Below, in pieces: positions 1 through 10,834 of a stretch of 64,000 nt of DNA. The stretch lies in the NCBI GenBank assembly GCA_027257055.1, contig JAPVLO010000322.1:1-64000 (forward strand), given 5' to 3'. Below the pieces are notes generated by a model. That model was not told the DNA's origin. It saw only the letters and a list, made by a program, of their open reading frames with translations, and ran no database searches. A program made the position numbers and the translations under genes. Every line of letters starts with the position of its first letter. Within the stretch, counting starts at the first letter, position 1. The DNA comes from Cephalopachus bancanus (lineage: Eukaryota > Chordata > Mammalia > Primates > Tarsiidae).

Positions 1-363
1 CTATCTGCAGAGACAGAGAAACAAGGTGATGTGGGAGGGGAACCAGACAAGGAAGAGAGAGAGAGGGGTTCCTGCTGGCCTCCCAGTTCCTGGTTTCTGA
101 CTCCTGAGGCCCAGCCTGCTCCCTTAGGTTCCTGAGGTACCTCTGTTTCCTTATAAGACTCTCCCGTTTTTTTTCCTCAGTGGGTCATTTCATGTGCACT
201 CCAAGCACCCTTGTTCTTGGGTGTGCGTTTTCGCAGCCCCTGCCCTTGATAGCCATATTGCTGTCATTTGTGGATGGTGGTGCCTTTGCTTCCTGCAGCC
301 TCATCAACCTGGTGCTTTGTTACCAGTTTTTGTTTTTTCTCGTTTTGTGGGCCTATACGTTTA
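1..363. other. Intergenic, no gene seen
   Basis: This stretch is largely unique sequence with a pyrimidine-rich segment before the first Alu. The short open frames run into the Alu poly-T and have no recognisable protein family. I see no RNA gene or promoter. Confidence 0.5.
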
Positions 364-658
364 TTTTTTTTTTTTTTTTTTTTTTTTGAGTTGGAGTCTC
401 ACTCTGTCGCCCAGACTGGAGTGCAGTGGCCACTCCCAGCCACCGCAGCCTCGACCTGCCGGGCTCTGGCGATCCCTCCGCCTCAGCCTTCCGAGTAGCC
501 GGAATTACGGGCATGCGCTACCACCCCGGCTGATTTTTTGATTTATTGTAGAGATGGGGTCTCGCTGCCCAGGGGGGTCTCGAACCCGGGGGCTCAGGCA
601 ATCCACTCACCTCAGCCTCCCAAAGGCGCGGGATTACAGGCTGAGCCACCAAGCCTGG
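364..658 (-). mobile_element. Alu dimer, young type
   Basis: Begins with a long poly-T (reverse of the A-tail) followed by the reverse-complemented second-monomer end (GAGTTGGAGTCTCACTC), and ends with the reverse of the Alu 5' end (AGCCTGGC). Both monomers are present. It is the typical lineage-specific subtype of this window. Confidence 0.93.
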
Positions 659-807
659 CTCGTTATCTTAAAGGTAATTGAATTTGCATTTGTTTTATTT
701 ACTATCAGATTATCATTTTCTTGAGAAAACCTTTGTTTTTACATTTTATTCTTATACACTTAGTTCAGTTATGTGGATTATAAACACACGTGGTCTTTTG
801 GTCTTGT

Positions 808-1092
808 CTTTTTAGAGACGCGGTCTCAGTCTGTTACCCAAGCTGGAGTTACAGTGGCGAGATCTTTGGCTTACTGCAGCCTCAAACTTCTGGGCTTAAA
901 CGATCCTCCTACCTTGGCCTCCTGAGTATCTAGGACTACCACCATGCCTGGCTAATTAAAAAAAAATTTTTTTTGGAGACAGAATCTCACTATGTTGCCC
1001 AGGCTGGTCTCAAATTCTTGGTCTTAAGCAGTGCTTCCACCGCAGCCTCCCAACGTGCTGAGATTACAGGTGTGAGCCACTGTGCCTGGCCT
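808..1092 (-). mobile_element. Old Alu dimer (AluJ-like)
   Basis: Both monomers can be read in reverse orientation, separated by an A/T-rich linker at about 957-975. It is clearly more diverged than the young Alus of the window and lacks their diagnostic words, so it is an older insertion. Confidence 0.85.
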
Positions 1093-1743
1093 GTTTTGTA
1101 TTTTGACACACATTTTCCCACATTCTTTTCTTTCTGTATTCTAAAGAAGATAAAATCTAATACATTCATTAAACGCCTTTAAGTTCCTGTTGTGTGTTCA
1201 GCCCTGAGTAAATAAAGATGAGCATGCCAGGGGTCCTCCTCTTTCACTTTGCCCGCCCTGTAGAGGTCGGTTTCCCTGGGCCTCCTCTCAGGCTCGCCAG
1301 GATGCCCTCCCTGAATGATCTCATCGGTTCACAGGCCTTAGCTGCCACCTGTTCTGCAGGAAGAGCAGGATTTGTTTTTTTAATTGATATGTGGCTTTTA
1401 CCCCATGCACTTTGTATTCTGTGCTTGAGTGTTCAGTTTGTCCCTTGGGAAATTTCCATTACTGTCAGAAACACCATGGTGCTGTCCGCAGGTACAGCTC
1501 GAGTTAAACTGGCTTCTACACTAAAAGCAATCTTCACATGGACCAGTGGGACAGGGTGGCTCTCCAGGAGCTGGTAGAGCTCACCCAGAAGCATCTCAAA
1601 AGAACTGATCTACTTGGGCTATTGGCCTGTGGGCTGCCCCGCAAGGCCCTGGCAGGTGTGAGGCTGCCTGTGTCCCAAGAGGTGACACACTGGGTACTTT
1701 CTTGGAAAAGTCAATTTGGTTTCTTTCTTCTTTTAACTTTTAA
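1093..1743. other. Intergenic, unresolved open frames
   Basis: Mostly unique sequence. Overlapping plus-strand frames run from about 1218 to 1577 and from 1538 into the next Alu. The second has an in-frame stop upstream of its ATG and finishes inside Alu sequence, and neither resembles a family I know. I do not call a gene here. Confidence 0.4.
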
Positions 1744-2039
1744 TTTTTTTTTTTTTTTTGAGTTGGAGTCTCACTCAATCGCCCAGACTGGAGTGCAGTG
1801 GCCGCTCCCGGCCACCGCAGCCTCGACCTGCTGGGCTCCTGCGAGCCTTCCGCCTCAGCCTTCCAAGTAGCTGGAACAACAGGCGTGCGCTACCACGCCC
1901 AGCTAATTTTTTTTTACTTATTGTAGAGATGAGGTCTTATCAAGTTGTCCAGCCGGTTCTCGAACCCACGGGCTCAGGCAATCCACTCACCTTGGCCTCC
2001 CAAAGCGCAGGATTACAGGCTGAGCCACCGAGCCCGGCC
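1744..2039 (-). mobile_element. Alu dimer, young type
   Basis: Poly-T then reverse Alu. It is flanked on both sides by TAACTTTTAATT, a convincing target-site duplication, and it landed in the A-tail of the L1 fragment that follows. Confidence 0.93.
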
Positions 2040-2170
2040 TTAACTTTTAATTTTTAATTTTAAAGATGTGGGGTACAATTCAGGGTTAGGTATTACAAAT
2101 GTCCATTATACAGGCACCCTTGTTGATGAGGTATGCCTCCCCCCACCATTTGATTACTTCTACCCACTGC
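2040..2170 (-). mobile_element. L1 3' end fragment
   Basis: A short L1 3'-UTR end in reverse orientation, containing GGGTACAATTCAGGGTTAG and CAGGCACCCTTGTTGATGAGG. The same words recur at 30.25 kb and 62.3 kb next to poly-T, which identifies them as one L1 3'-end family. The copy is strongly 5'-truncated. Confidence 0.75.
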
Positions 2171-2395
2171 CAAAGAGGGAAGTGAGGAAGGATGCTAGGA
2201 ATGGGGTTTAGGTACCCAACAGCTGCACTTAAGAGAGACCTGACCCCACACCTCAGAGTATGAGCTCAAAAGGGAAACCCATGTCTCTGACCACGAGGTC
2301 TCCTGACAGTCTTCCGACAAGCCTGTGCCCACCGATGGCTTCCAAGCTCTGTCCCAGGTTCCAGGCCCTCTTTGTGGCTGTCCTATGGACACTTC

Positions 2396-2455
2396 AAACT
2401 TGATGTGTCCAAACTTGATATGTCCAAACTTGGTATGTCCAAAACTGGACATACC
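2396..2455. repeat. 15-bp tandem triplet with hairpin
   Basis: Three tandem 15-base units (AAACTTGATATGTCC and close variants) occupy 2396-2440. The last unit ends in GGTATGTCC, which after six bases is followed by its exact reverse complement GGACATACC (2432-2455), a perfect 9-bp stem. No function is evident. Confidence 0.8.
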
Positions 2456-2891
2456 ACCCTACCACCATTTCCCTAACTACCCCATCCTCACTGTTCCTGG
2501 TTCTGATTATAATGGTCTCTCTACTAGCCTTGTCACCCGTGGCAAAATCCTGGCCCTCATTCTCAACCCTTTCTGTGACCCCCCCCCAACTTTCTTTCGT
2601 TTATAACTACCTAGTCACAAGGTTGTAACCATTTGTATTCATTTCCTATTGCTAATGTAACAAATACAGCCCACCCTCAAACAACACTGATTTGAGCTGC
2701 ACAGATCCTTACACGTGGATTTGTTTTTCAACCAAAGGCAGATTAAAAATGCAGTATTTGTGGGATGAGACTTTGGGGCTTGGTATGTGTGGATTTTGGT
2801 ATAGGTGGGACTTGTGGGGGAGGTCCTGGAACCAATCTTCACAGATACTGAGGAACAACTACAACTACAAACTTTGTGGCTTAAAACAACA
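2456..2891. other. Intergenic, nothing recognised
   Basis: Contains a run of C at about 2578-2587. Otherwise this is unclassified sequence with no coding signal. Confidence 0.4.
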
Positions 2892-2942
2892 CATTTTTTT
2901 TTAATTGGAGTCTCTGTCGCCCCGACTGGAGTGCAGTGGCAC

Positions 2943-2977
<35 letters not shown>

Positions 2978-3096
2978 GAGAGAAAGTCTCGCCATGTTGC
3001 CCAGGCTGAACTCAAAACCTGTGGACTCAGGCAATCCTCTCATTACCACCTCCTAAAGTGCTGGGATTAAGGGCATGAGCCACCGTGCCCGATTAA
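2892..3096 (-). mobile_element. Old Alu with (TG)n expansion
   Basis: A reverse Alu whose second monomer is interrupted by a (TG)n microsatellite at about 2945-2975 that replaces part of the body. The first monomer follows and ends at AGCCACCGTGCCCG. Confidence 0.8.
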
Positions 3097-3133
3097 TTTT
3101 TATTTTTAAAATAAAAATTACACACACACATAC

Positions 3134-3396
3134 ATGAGTTAGAGTCTCACTTCATTGAGTTGGAGTCTCACTCTGTCGCCCAGGCTGGAGTGCAGTGGAA
3201 CACCCCTCACAGTCACCCCAGTGTCGACCTGCTGGGCTCCAGCCATCCTTCTGCCTTAGCCTTCCACGTAACTGGTGCTACAGGTGTGTTATCACGCCTG
3301 GCTAATTATTAAATTTTACTGTAGAGATGAGGTCTCACTAAGTTTCCCGGGCTGGTCTCAAACCCGTGGGCTCAGGCAATCCTATCACCTTAGCCT
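3134..3396 (-). mobile_element. Alu, 5' end missing
   Basis: Reverse Alu starting with a partly duplicated GAGTTRGAGTCTCAC motif. It stops abruptly inside the first monomer, where a plus-oriented second monomer begins. Confidence 0.8.
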
Positions 3397-3575
3397 TGTC
3401 TCTACAGTAAATTAAAAACTTAGCTGGGCGTGGTGGCACATGCCTGTAGTTCCAGCTACTTGGAAGGCTGAGGCAGAAGGATCGCCTGAGCCCAGCAGGT
3501 CAAGGCTGTGGTGGCCACGTGCCACTGCGCTCCAGCCTAGGCGACACAGTGAGACGTTGACTCAAAAAAAAATTA
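3397..3575 (+). mobile_element. Alu second monomer, head-to-head
   Basis: Starts in the Alu linker (TCTCTACAGTAAATTAAAAAC), covers the whole second monomer and ends in an A-rich tail. It is joined directly to the reverse Alu on its left, forming a fold-back pair. Confidence 0.8.
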
Positions 3576-4119
3576 ATTAAAATTCTAAAAAAACATTTAT
3601 TATCTTACAGTTGTGGTGGTCAGAATTCTGAACTGAGTTTTACGGGGCTGAAATCTAGGCGAGAGTCTGGTCCTTGTCCCTTCCAGCTTCTCCAGGCTGC
3701 CCATACCCCTTGATTTGTAGCTGCATCACTTCAGTCTCCGCTTCTGATGTCATGCTGTCTTCCCCCCACTCTGATTTCCTCTCCTAAGGACCTTTGCATA
3801 ACGTTGTGCTCCTTGGATAACCTAAAATAATCTCATCTCAGGATCCTGAATTTAGTCACATCTGCGCGGTCCATTTTGTCATACAAAAGGACATTCACAG
3901 GTTCTGGGGACTAGGATGTGACATCTCTGAGGACCTCTTTCACCCCATCCTGCCTGCTTCCCATTTCTGAACTTATCTGTTCCAGCTGTCATTGCTCTTC
4001 ATCATGCTAAGTCTTCTCTCATTGAGGCTGTTAAAACAGCTGCCTAAATGGTCTCCACCTCAGGTTCTGTCCTTCCAATCCACTGTCCTTCATCCTTATA
4101 CTTGCATCTTCTCTGTCTC
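3576..4119. other. Intergenic, probable ancient repeat
   Basis: Diverged sequence with no gene signal. Phrases such as ACCTCTTTCACCCCATCCTGCCTGC look unique. Nothing further can be supported. Confidence 0.4.
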
Positions 4120-4411
4120 TTTTTTTTTTTTTTTTTTTGAGTTGGAGTCTCACTCTGTCGCGCAGACTGGAGTGCAGTGGCCGCTGCCGGCCACCGCAGC
4201 CTCCACCTGCCGGGCTCCGGCGATCCTTCCGCCTCAGCCTTCCGAGTAGCCGGAATTACAGGCATGCGCTACCACGCCCGGCTGATTTTTTGATTTATTG
4301 TAGAGGTGAGGTCTCGCTGCCCAGGCGGGTCTCGAACCCGCGGGCTCAGGCAATCCACTCACCTCAGCCTCCCAAAGGCGCAGGATTACAGGCTGAGCCA
4401 CCGAGCCCGGC
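4120..4411 (-). mobile_element. Alu dimer, young type
   Basis: Poly-T then complete reverse Alu. The flanking TCTCTGTCTCTT is found on both sides as a target-site duplication. Confidence 0.94.
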
Positions 4412-4432
4412 TTTCTCTGTCTCTTAAAGTTG

Positions 4433-4728
4433 TTTTTTTTTTTTTTTGAGTTGGAGTCTCACTCTGTCACTCAAGCTGGAATGCAGTGGCACACTCATAG
4501 CCACTGCAGCCTCCACCTACTGGGTTCAGGTGATCCTTCCGACTCAGCCTTCCAAATAGCTGGAACCACAGGCACACACCACCACACCTGGCTAATTTTT
4601 TTGATTTATTGTAGAGACAAGGTCTTGCCGAGTTGCCCAGGCTGGTCTTGAACCTGTGGGCTCAGGTAATCCTCTCACCTCAGCCTCCCAAAGTGCTGGG
4701 ATTACAGGCATGAGCCACTGCACCCAGC
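4433..4728 (-). mobile_element. Alu dimer, intermediate age
   Basis: Complete reverse Alu beginning in poly-T. It carries ACTCATAGCCACTGCAGCC rather than the GGCCGCTCCCGGCC of the young type, so it belongs to a somewhat older subfamily. Confidence 0.9.
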
Positions 4729-4949
4729 TCTTGAAGTTTTTACTGTCTCCTGTTATTATCAGGATCGAGTCTCAGCTCCTTAGGTGACATCCACCACCAT
4801 GGGAGGTTTTTCTCCTGCTCACAACTTTACAACTGCCATGAAGAATTGCTTTTGTGACCTCAGGACACAGAAGAGTGTGGGTTTAGCACTTCTGAAGCCA
4901 CACTTCTCAGGCAAGGATCTCAGCTCTACCAGTAGCCAAAGAGGAATTC

Positions 4950-5239
4950 TTTTTTTTTTTGAGTTGGAGTCTCACTCTGTTGCCCAGACTGGAGTGCAGT
5001 GGCCACTCCCAGCCACCGCAGCCTCAACCTGCTGGGCTCCGGCGATCCTTCCGCCTCAGCCTTCCAAGTAGCTGGAACTACAGGCATGCGCTACCACGCC
5101 CGGCTAATTTTTTGATTTATTGTAGAGATGAGGGCTTGCCAAGTTACCCAGGCAGGTCTCGAATCCACGGGCTCAGGCAATCCACTCACCTCAGCCTCCC
5201 AAAGTGCTGGGATTACAGGCTGAGCCACCGAGCCCGGCT
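4950..5239 (-). mobile_element. Alu dimer, young type
   Basis: Complete reverse Alu bounded by CAAAGAGGAATTCTT on both sides (target-site duplication). Confidence 0.95.
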
Positions 5240-5305
5240 CAAAGAGGAATTCTTGGGCCAGTAACATAACATATCTGTTTCTCAGTTTTATCTATTTAAA
5301 AATTT

Positions 5306-5599
5306 GAGCCAGGCACACTGCTCACACCTGTAATCCCAGCACTTTGGGAGGCCAAGGTGAGAGGAACCTGAGCCCACAGGTTTGAGACCAACCTGGACAA
5401 CATGGCAAGACCTTGTCTGTACAACAAACAAAAAATTAGCTGGGTGTGGTGGCACATGCCTGTAGTTCCAGCTACTTGGAAGGCTGAGGTGGAAAGATCG
5501 CCTGAGCCCCACAGGTCTAGGGTATGGTGGCCATGAGGTTGCCACTGCACTCCTCCTGGGCAACAGAGCGAGACTCCAACTCAAAAAAAAAAAAAAAAT
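5306..5599 (+). mobile_element. Alu dimer
   Basis: Plus-oriented Alu, unit 1 of the local tandem duplication, ending in a poly-A of about 16 bases. Confidence 0.9.
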
Positions 5600-5640
5600 T
5601 ACTGATCCGCAAAGGTGGTTGTGATGATTAAAGGAATACT

Positions 5641-5926
5641 TTTTTTTTGAGTTGGAGTCTCACTCAGTCGCCCAGACTGCAGTGCAGTGGCCACTCCTGG
5701 TCACCGCAGCCTTGACCTGCTGGGCTCTGGCGATCCTTCCACCTCAGCCTTCCGAGTAGCTGGAACTACAGGCGCACGCTACCATGCCCGGCTAATTTTT
5801 TGATTTATTGTAGAGATGAGGTCTCGCCAAGTTGCCCAGGTGGGTCTTGAACCCGCGGGCTCAGGCAGTCCACTCACCTCGGCCTCCCAATGCGCGGGAT
5901 TACAGGCTGAGCCACCAAGCCCTGCT
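5641..5926 (-). mobile_element. Alu dimer, young type
   Basis: Reverse Alu in unit 1 of the tandem duplication. The flanks GGAATACTT and TGAATACTT are a slightly decayed target-site duplication. Confidence 0.9.
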
Positions 5927-5956
5927 AAATGAATACTTCTGAAGTACTTATTAGTC

Positions 5957-6251
5957 CTGGTGCTCACACCTATAATCCCAGCACTTTGGGAGGCCTAGGT
6001 GAGAGGACTGCCTGAGCCCACAGGTTTGACAACAGTCTGGGTAACTTGGAGAGACCCCCCCCATCTGTACAATAAATCAAAAAACTAGCCGGGCATGGTG
6101 GCTTGTGCCTGTAGTTCCAGTTACTTGAAAGGCAGAGGCGAAAGGATTGCCTGAGTCCAGCAGGTCGAGGCTGCCGTGGCTGGGAGCGCGCCACTGCCCT
6201 CCACCCTCCAGACTGGATGACAGAGTGAGACTTTGATTAAAAACAAACAAA
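5957..6251 (+). mobile_element. Alu dimer, 5' end clipped
   Basis: Plus Alu that lacks its first bases. It is the unit 2 counterpart of the Alu at 5306 and marks the duplication junction. Confidence 0.88.
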
Positions 6252-6288
6252 ATTGTTCCACAAAGGTGGTTGTGATGATTAAATGAAT

Positions 6289-6576
6289 TTTTTTTTTTTT
6301 TTGAGTTGGAGTCTCACTCTGTCGCCCAGACTGGAGTGCAGTGGCCGCTCCCAGCCACCGCAGCCTCGACCTGCTGGGCTCTGGCAATCCTTCCGCCTCA
6401 GCCTTCCAAATAGCCAGAATTACAGGCATGTGCCACCACACCCAGCTGATTTTTTGATTTATTGTAGAGATGAGGTCTCGCTGCCCAGGCGGGTCTCGAA
6501 CCCGCGGGCTCAGGCAATCCTCTCACCTCAGCCTCCCAAAGGCGCGGGTTTACAGGCTGAGCCACCGAGCCCGGCT
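6289..6576 (-). mobile_element. Alu dimer, young type
   Basis: Reverse Alu in unit 2 of the tandem duplication, the counterpart of the copy at 5641. Confidence 0.92.
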
Positions 6577-6603
6577 AAATGAATATTTTAAAAGTACTTA
6601 TTA

Positions 6604-8321
6604 AAACAGTGCTTGGCACCTAGTTAGCTTTTCCTCCTTTGGTCCATGTTCTTTCAGCCCTGTTGATGCTGTCTGGAATGCTCTCCTCATGCCCCTGTTT
6701 CCCTGGAAACGCTCACCCATCCCTTCCCAGCTCAGCTCAAGCGTCATCTCCTCTGTGCAGGCCACCCTGCTGTCCCCTCCCACCATAGGCCAGGTAAGTT
6801 GACTGCCTTCTTTTCTGCAGCTCTTGAACTCTGGGAATTCTGTCAATCCCAGCTAGAGACCCCACCACATTGTTTTTCAATTATTTGTTTATGTGAGTAA
6901 CAGGAAAATATCTTGAAATACTAATATTTATGCTTTTCTTTTCCACACTTTCTTGTATGTAACCCGCCCCCTGGTCAGCCAGATACATGTCAGTGCCTTC
7001 AAGAATTAGTATTTTTATAGCAAGAAGGCAAAAAAGAAATTTTAAAAACTACATTTAATTTTTCTACTTCCAAGCTAGACTTCAATGTGGTCACCCGCAT
7101 GAAGACTTGTGAAAGTCAAGTGTTGGGCTTTATAGAGAGAGGGATTCTGAGAACCCAAAGGGATGTCCCTGAGGAAGCAGAGCGTAGAGTTTACTATGCC
7201 TTAGTAGTGGGCTAGAAAGAGCATGGAAGGGTGTCTGGCCCATCCTACTCACAGAGAGGCTCGTTAGGGGTAACTCAGGCTGGGAACAGGGACAGCAGTT
7301 GATTTTGGAAGAGATCAAAATGGTCTGAGAAGGAAGCAAAGACATGGAGAGGAGCAGACTCGGCCTCGAGAGACTGCGGGGCTGCAGAACCAGCTGCGTT
7401 ATGGCAACCAAGTAGCCCTAGTCATGGTCCGTGATCTCCACTCAGCCCTGCCTCTCCTGTGACGTCGAGCCACAACCACTGGTGTGCTCCTCATTTGCCG
7501 AGAAGTTTTTCTCTTGTCACCTGCCTACTGTTGCTCTTGTGTCACCCAGCAGAAGTGATGGCCACTGTCATGTCCCTTCGAAGTCACTTCTTATGGACCT
7601 CACTTTTCATAACAGTTCAGGAATCTTGTAAGCCTTGTAAAACTAAGGGGTGGGATGTTGACACTGCCAATGAGGTGGGAAAGAAAATCCCTGGCACCTG
7701 AACTTGGGAGAAATCAGATAGTGAAGCTGGTCTGTCTCATGTGACTACATGCTGAGCCACACTGAGCCTTTGTGGAGGTAGCTAGCACGGAGTTGGTCAT
7801 CTCTGTACCCTGAGCACATGGCTGGTGCTTAGAAATTACTGTATAATGTTGAAAGAAGGAGTGAAAATCACAGTCTAGTGAGGAAAGCAGACACATAAAT
7901 AGTTATAATACAACCTAAGAGCTGTGATAAAGGACTATAGAAATCACTGGGGAACAGAAGAGGAAAAGGGTCCAGACCAGAACCAGCGCAGGGGTCTCTT
8001 GATGCCCAGTCCAGAGCGCCATTGAGTAGATGCTCTCGGGGTGCCTGTCCAGCTCGTACTGCCTTCTTGGCACCACAGTACTGGTCCCTAGCAGCTCCTC
8101 AGCCATAGTTCATGAACTCTTGGTGCAAGACCCAAACTGGGCAATGGGCTCACCCTCTTGTGATCTTGCTGCTGAGATTCAGAGACACCAGTCCATTTCC
8201 ACTGGTCACCAGACTCGAGAACTGAGAATTGGCTATGTTTGGCCATGTGTTCAGAGAAATGTGTGAAGATAATCTGCTGGGAGGAACAAGAGTAAAGCAG
8301 ACGTTCAAAAAGAAGGTGAAG
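6604..8321. other. Intergenic with L2-like segment
   Basis: About 6630-6790 reads like an L2 3' region (TCTGGAATGCTCTCCTC and GCTCAGCTCAAGCGTCATCTC). The rest is unclassified and without gene signals on either strand; short open frames lack start context and family resemblance. Confidence 0.5.
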
Positions 8322-8606
8322 CCGGGCTAGGTGGCTCAGCCTGTAATCCCACGCCTTTGGGAGGCTGAGGAGAGTGGATTGCCTGAGCCCGCAGGTTCGA
8401 GACTCGCCTGGGCAGGTGATACCTCATCTCTACAATAAATCAAAAAATTAGCCGGGCATGGTAGTGTGCGCCTGTAGTTCCAGCTACTTGGAAGGCTGAG
8501 GCGGAAGGATCGCCGGAGACCAGCAGGTCGAGGCTGCGGTGGCCGGGAGCGGCCACTGCACTCCAGTCTGGGCGACAGAGTGAGACTCCAACTCAAAAAA
8601 AAAAAA
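8322..8606 (+). mobile_element. Alu dimer, young type
   Basis: Complete plus Alu with AGAAGGTGAA on both sides as target-site duplication. Confidence 0.94.
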
Positions 8607-8884
8607 AGAAGGTGAACAGGAGATGGTGTGACTCAAAGAGGGAGAGAAGCTTCCTGGCTGCTGACTGGCATTTCAGATCCTGGGTCTTACCCCTCTTGAG
8701 GCCTGCCCGCCCCCTACCCTTGTGTTCTATGTGACACCTCTGAAGACTTGTTATTAAGTTCTACTCTTTGCTCAACCTTGCCCGAGTGAGTTTCTGCTCT
8801 GTACAACCAAGAGTCTTTACGAATACCATCTTCATTCGTGATCACAGCAGACACCATCGTGATCACAGCAGATACTTCTGTAGC

Positions 8885-9085
8885 TGTCACCATATTTCAG
8901 GACATTGTGAGAGCTTTACATGTGATAACCCATTGAATCCTCATAATGGGGTGAGTACAACTATCATCCACATTTTTCAGATGAAGAAACACCTACGGAG
9001 AAGTTAAGTATAACTAGTTCATGATCACACAGCTTAAGTGGTGGAGCTGGCAGTCAAATTGAGACAGAGCCCACATCCAACACTA
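8885..9085 (+). mobile_element. MIR element
   Basis: Shows the MIR core order: GAGAGCTTTACATG, CCCATTGAATCCTCATAA, TTTTTCAGATGAAGAAAC, then CATGATCACACAGCTTAAG and GAGCTGGCAGTCAAA. Immediately before it, CGTGATCACAGCAGA is repeated with a 21-base period (8837-8872). Confidence 0.85.
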
Positions 9086-10834
9086 GTTTTATCACATTTT
9101 GTTGAGCAAAAGTCTTTATTTTTTTAACCATTCTCCTGGAGAAATGCAATTCTAAATACCGAACACATGAAGAACCTTGAGGGAGTCCCTTCTGTCTGGG
9201 CTCAGGGTCCCTGTCAGAGACATGAGGTTGGATGGGCTGGGAACCCAGCCTGCTCTGTCTGCCCTACAGGGCCTGCCTCTCACTTTGCCAGCCTGGCAGT
9301 GGAAGCGCGGGACGGAGCTGCCGGGCCAGGTACAGGGCTTGGCGGCAAAGCGGGCTGTGCGGCGGGAGGCCAGAGCCGCGCCCTGGCACCTGGCAGGCAG
9401 CCCAGCCCCACCGTTGAGAAAATACCTGGAACAAAGCAGTCCTCCCGCCACGCTGGCCGCCTCTCCTTGTCCCTGCAGCACCTCAGCCAAGGAGTCTGAC
9501 CTCCAGGCCAGGCCAGGTCAGGTCCTTACATGACTTCAGGTGGCTGTGGAAAGGCCTTGGTGACCAGCCTGGAATATTTCTTGCTGCCCTGCATGGATGT
9601 CCCAGAGGGAAGCCCTGGTCCACCCCATGCTGCATGGATTCCAGGCCAGTTGCCACCCAGGTGCTCTACTGGGTTTTCTGAGCTTCTGATCACTGTTACC
9701 CTTCCCCGTGGCATCCAGGGCAGGTGACTTCAAAGCTCTAGCTCTAGGACCATATGTCTACCTTGGAGCAATGACTTGTTAGAGGTGCACGCTGCACAGG
9801 TGTGTCTGTGGTGAATAGGAAATGCAAAGGAACGCAGACGTAATCACTGTGGGCACTTGGGAGAGTCCATCTGGACCGGGACCTGGGAGAATGAAAAGCA
9901 AGGAGCCTCTGGGACTCCGAAGGTGTTGGTGTGGTTCTCAGCAGTCATACCTTGAGCTAAGCACTAAGAACTCAGAGGGAGGCCCAGCCTCCTTAAGGGG
10001 AAGCCTATGGCCAATTCCATTCCTTCTCCTGGGCAAGACATCAGGGGCATGGGTTTGGGTAAGAGACCATCTCCCTGCAGCTCTTTCATTCCAATAACAA
10101 CTGGCCAGGAAAGCTAGGCCAACACCAAGCCTTACCCCACTCTTGTGCTTTAGGGACTGCTGCCATCAGGGCCACTGCCAGCCCATGTGGTGCCTATGAT
10201 GACTCAGTTAAAGCAGCTATTTCCTTTGGGTGGATGCGGCCCTGCCCCAATCCCTAGCGGTGCCAAGTAGAGCAGGGCGTGGGCTGGACTTCAACCCTGC
10301 CGGCCTCTCATCTGTATGGTTTTGTGCAGGTCCAGTTTGACGGTCTTATGCAGTCCCAATGCCTATTAGGATAATCCCAAAACATGACCCAGGCCCCTGA
10401 TTCCCAGGCCAAACCCTGCTTCCCGACCTGGATATTTCCTGGACAAGAGGAAGTCAGCCAGAGGTGACCCCTATTCACTGGCCCAAACCAACCTGAGACA
10501 GTGGGGCAAGAATTCGGAAGCAGCTCCCAGTACCATTGGTGGGAGCCTTTTTTCCAGCAAAGCCCTCAAACCCTGGAGTAGCCCCAGTTGCAGGAGGTCC
10601 CATCCCCGTGGGTAGGCCCGAGGCTATCCTGAGGGTAGGATGCTGACCAGGGGAGGAACTGACCTTGTGTGTAATTTGTGTGGAAGACAAGTCCTGGTCA
10701 GGCAGAGGGGCACAAGCCTGCATGCCTGCATCTGGCCCTCTGTCCCCTAGGCTTGCTGCTCAGTGCCCAAACCCAGAGAGCCCTTAGGCACTAGCCTCAG
10801 CCTACCTAGGTTTTTACTTGTTCTGTTCTCCTCA
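9086..10834. other. Intergenic, GC-rich non-repeat block
   Basis: Mostly unique sequence. Bases 9150-9500 are GC-rich, with overlapping open frames on both strands. On the minus strand an AATAAA lies at 9115-9120 downstream of a frame ending near 9152, which could be a gene 3' end, but I recognise no protein. Shared open frames on opposite strands are expected from composition alone. Confidence 0.35.

Larger units (their letters stand above)
5306..6603. repeat. 650-bp tandem segmental duplication
   Basis: Two direct units of about 650 bp. Each contains a plus Alu, a spacer with CAAAGGTGGTTGTGATGATT (5610 and 6261), a minus Alu, then AAATGAATA and AGTACTTATTA (5927-5953 and 6577-6603). All landmarks are offset by 650-651 bases. 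The spacer and the downstream words look like one MIR element split by the minus Alu. Confidence 0.85.

Noticed and set aside
1218..1870. Plus frames at 1218 and 1538 that look protein-like
   Set aside because: An in-frame stop precedes the second ATG, the frame ends inside an Alu, and no known protein is recognised.
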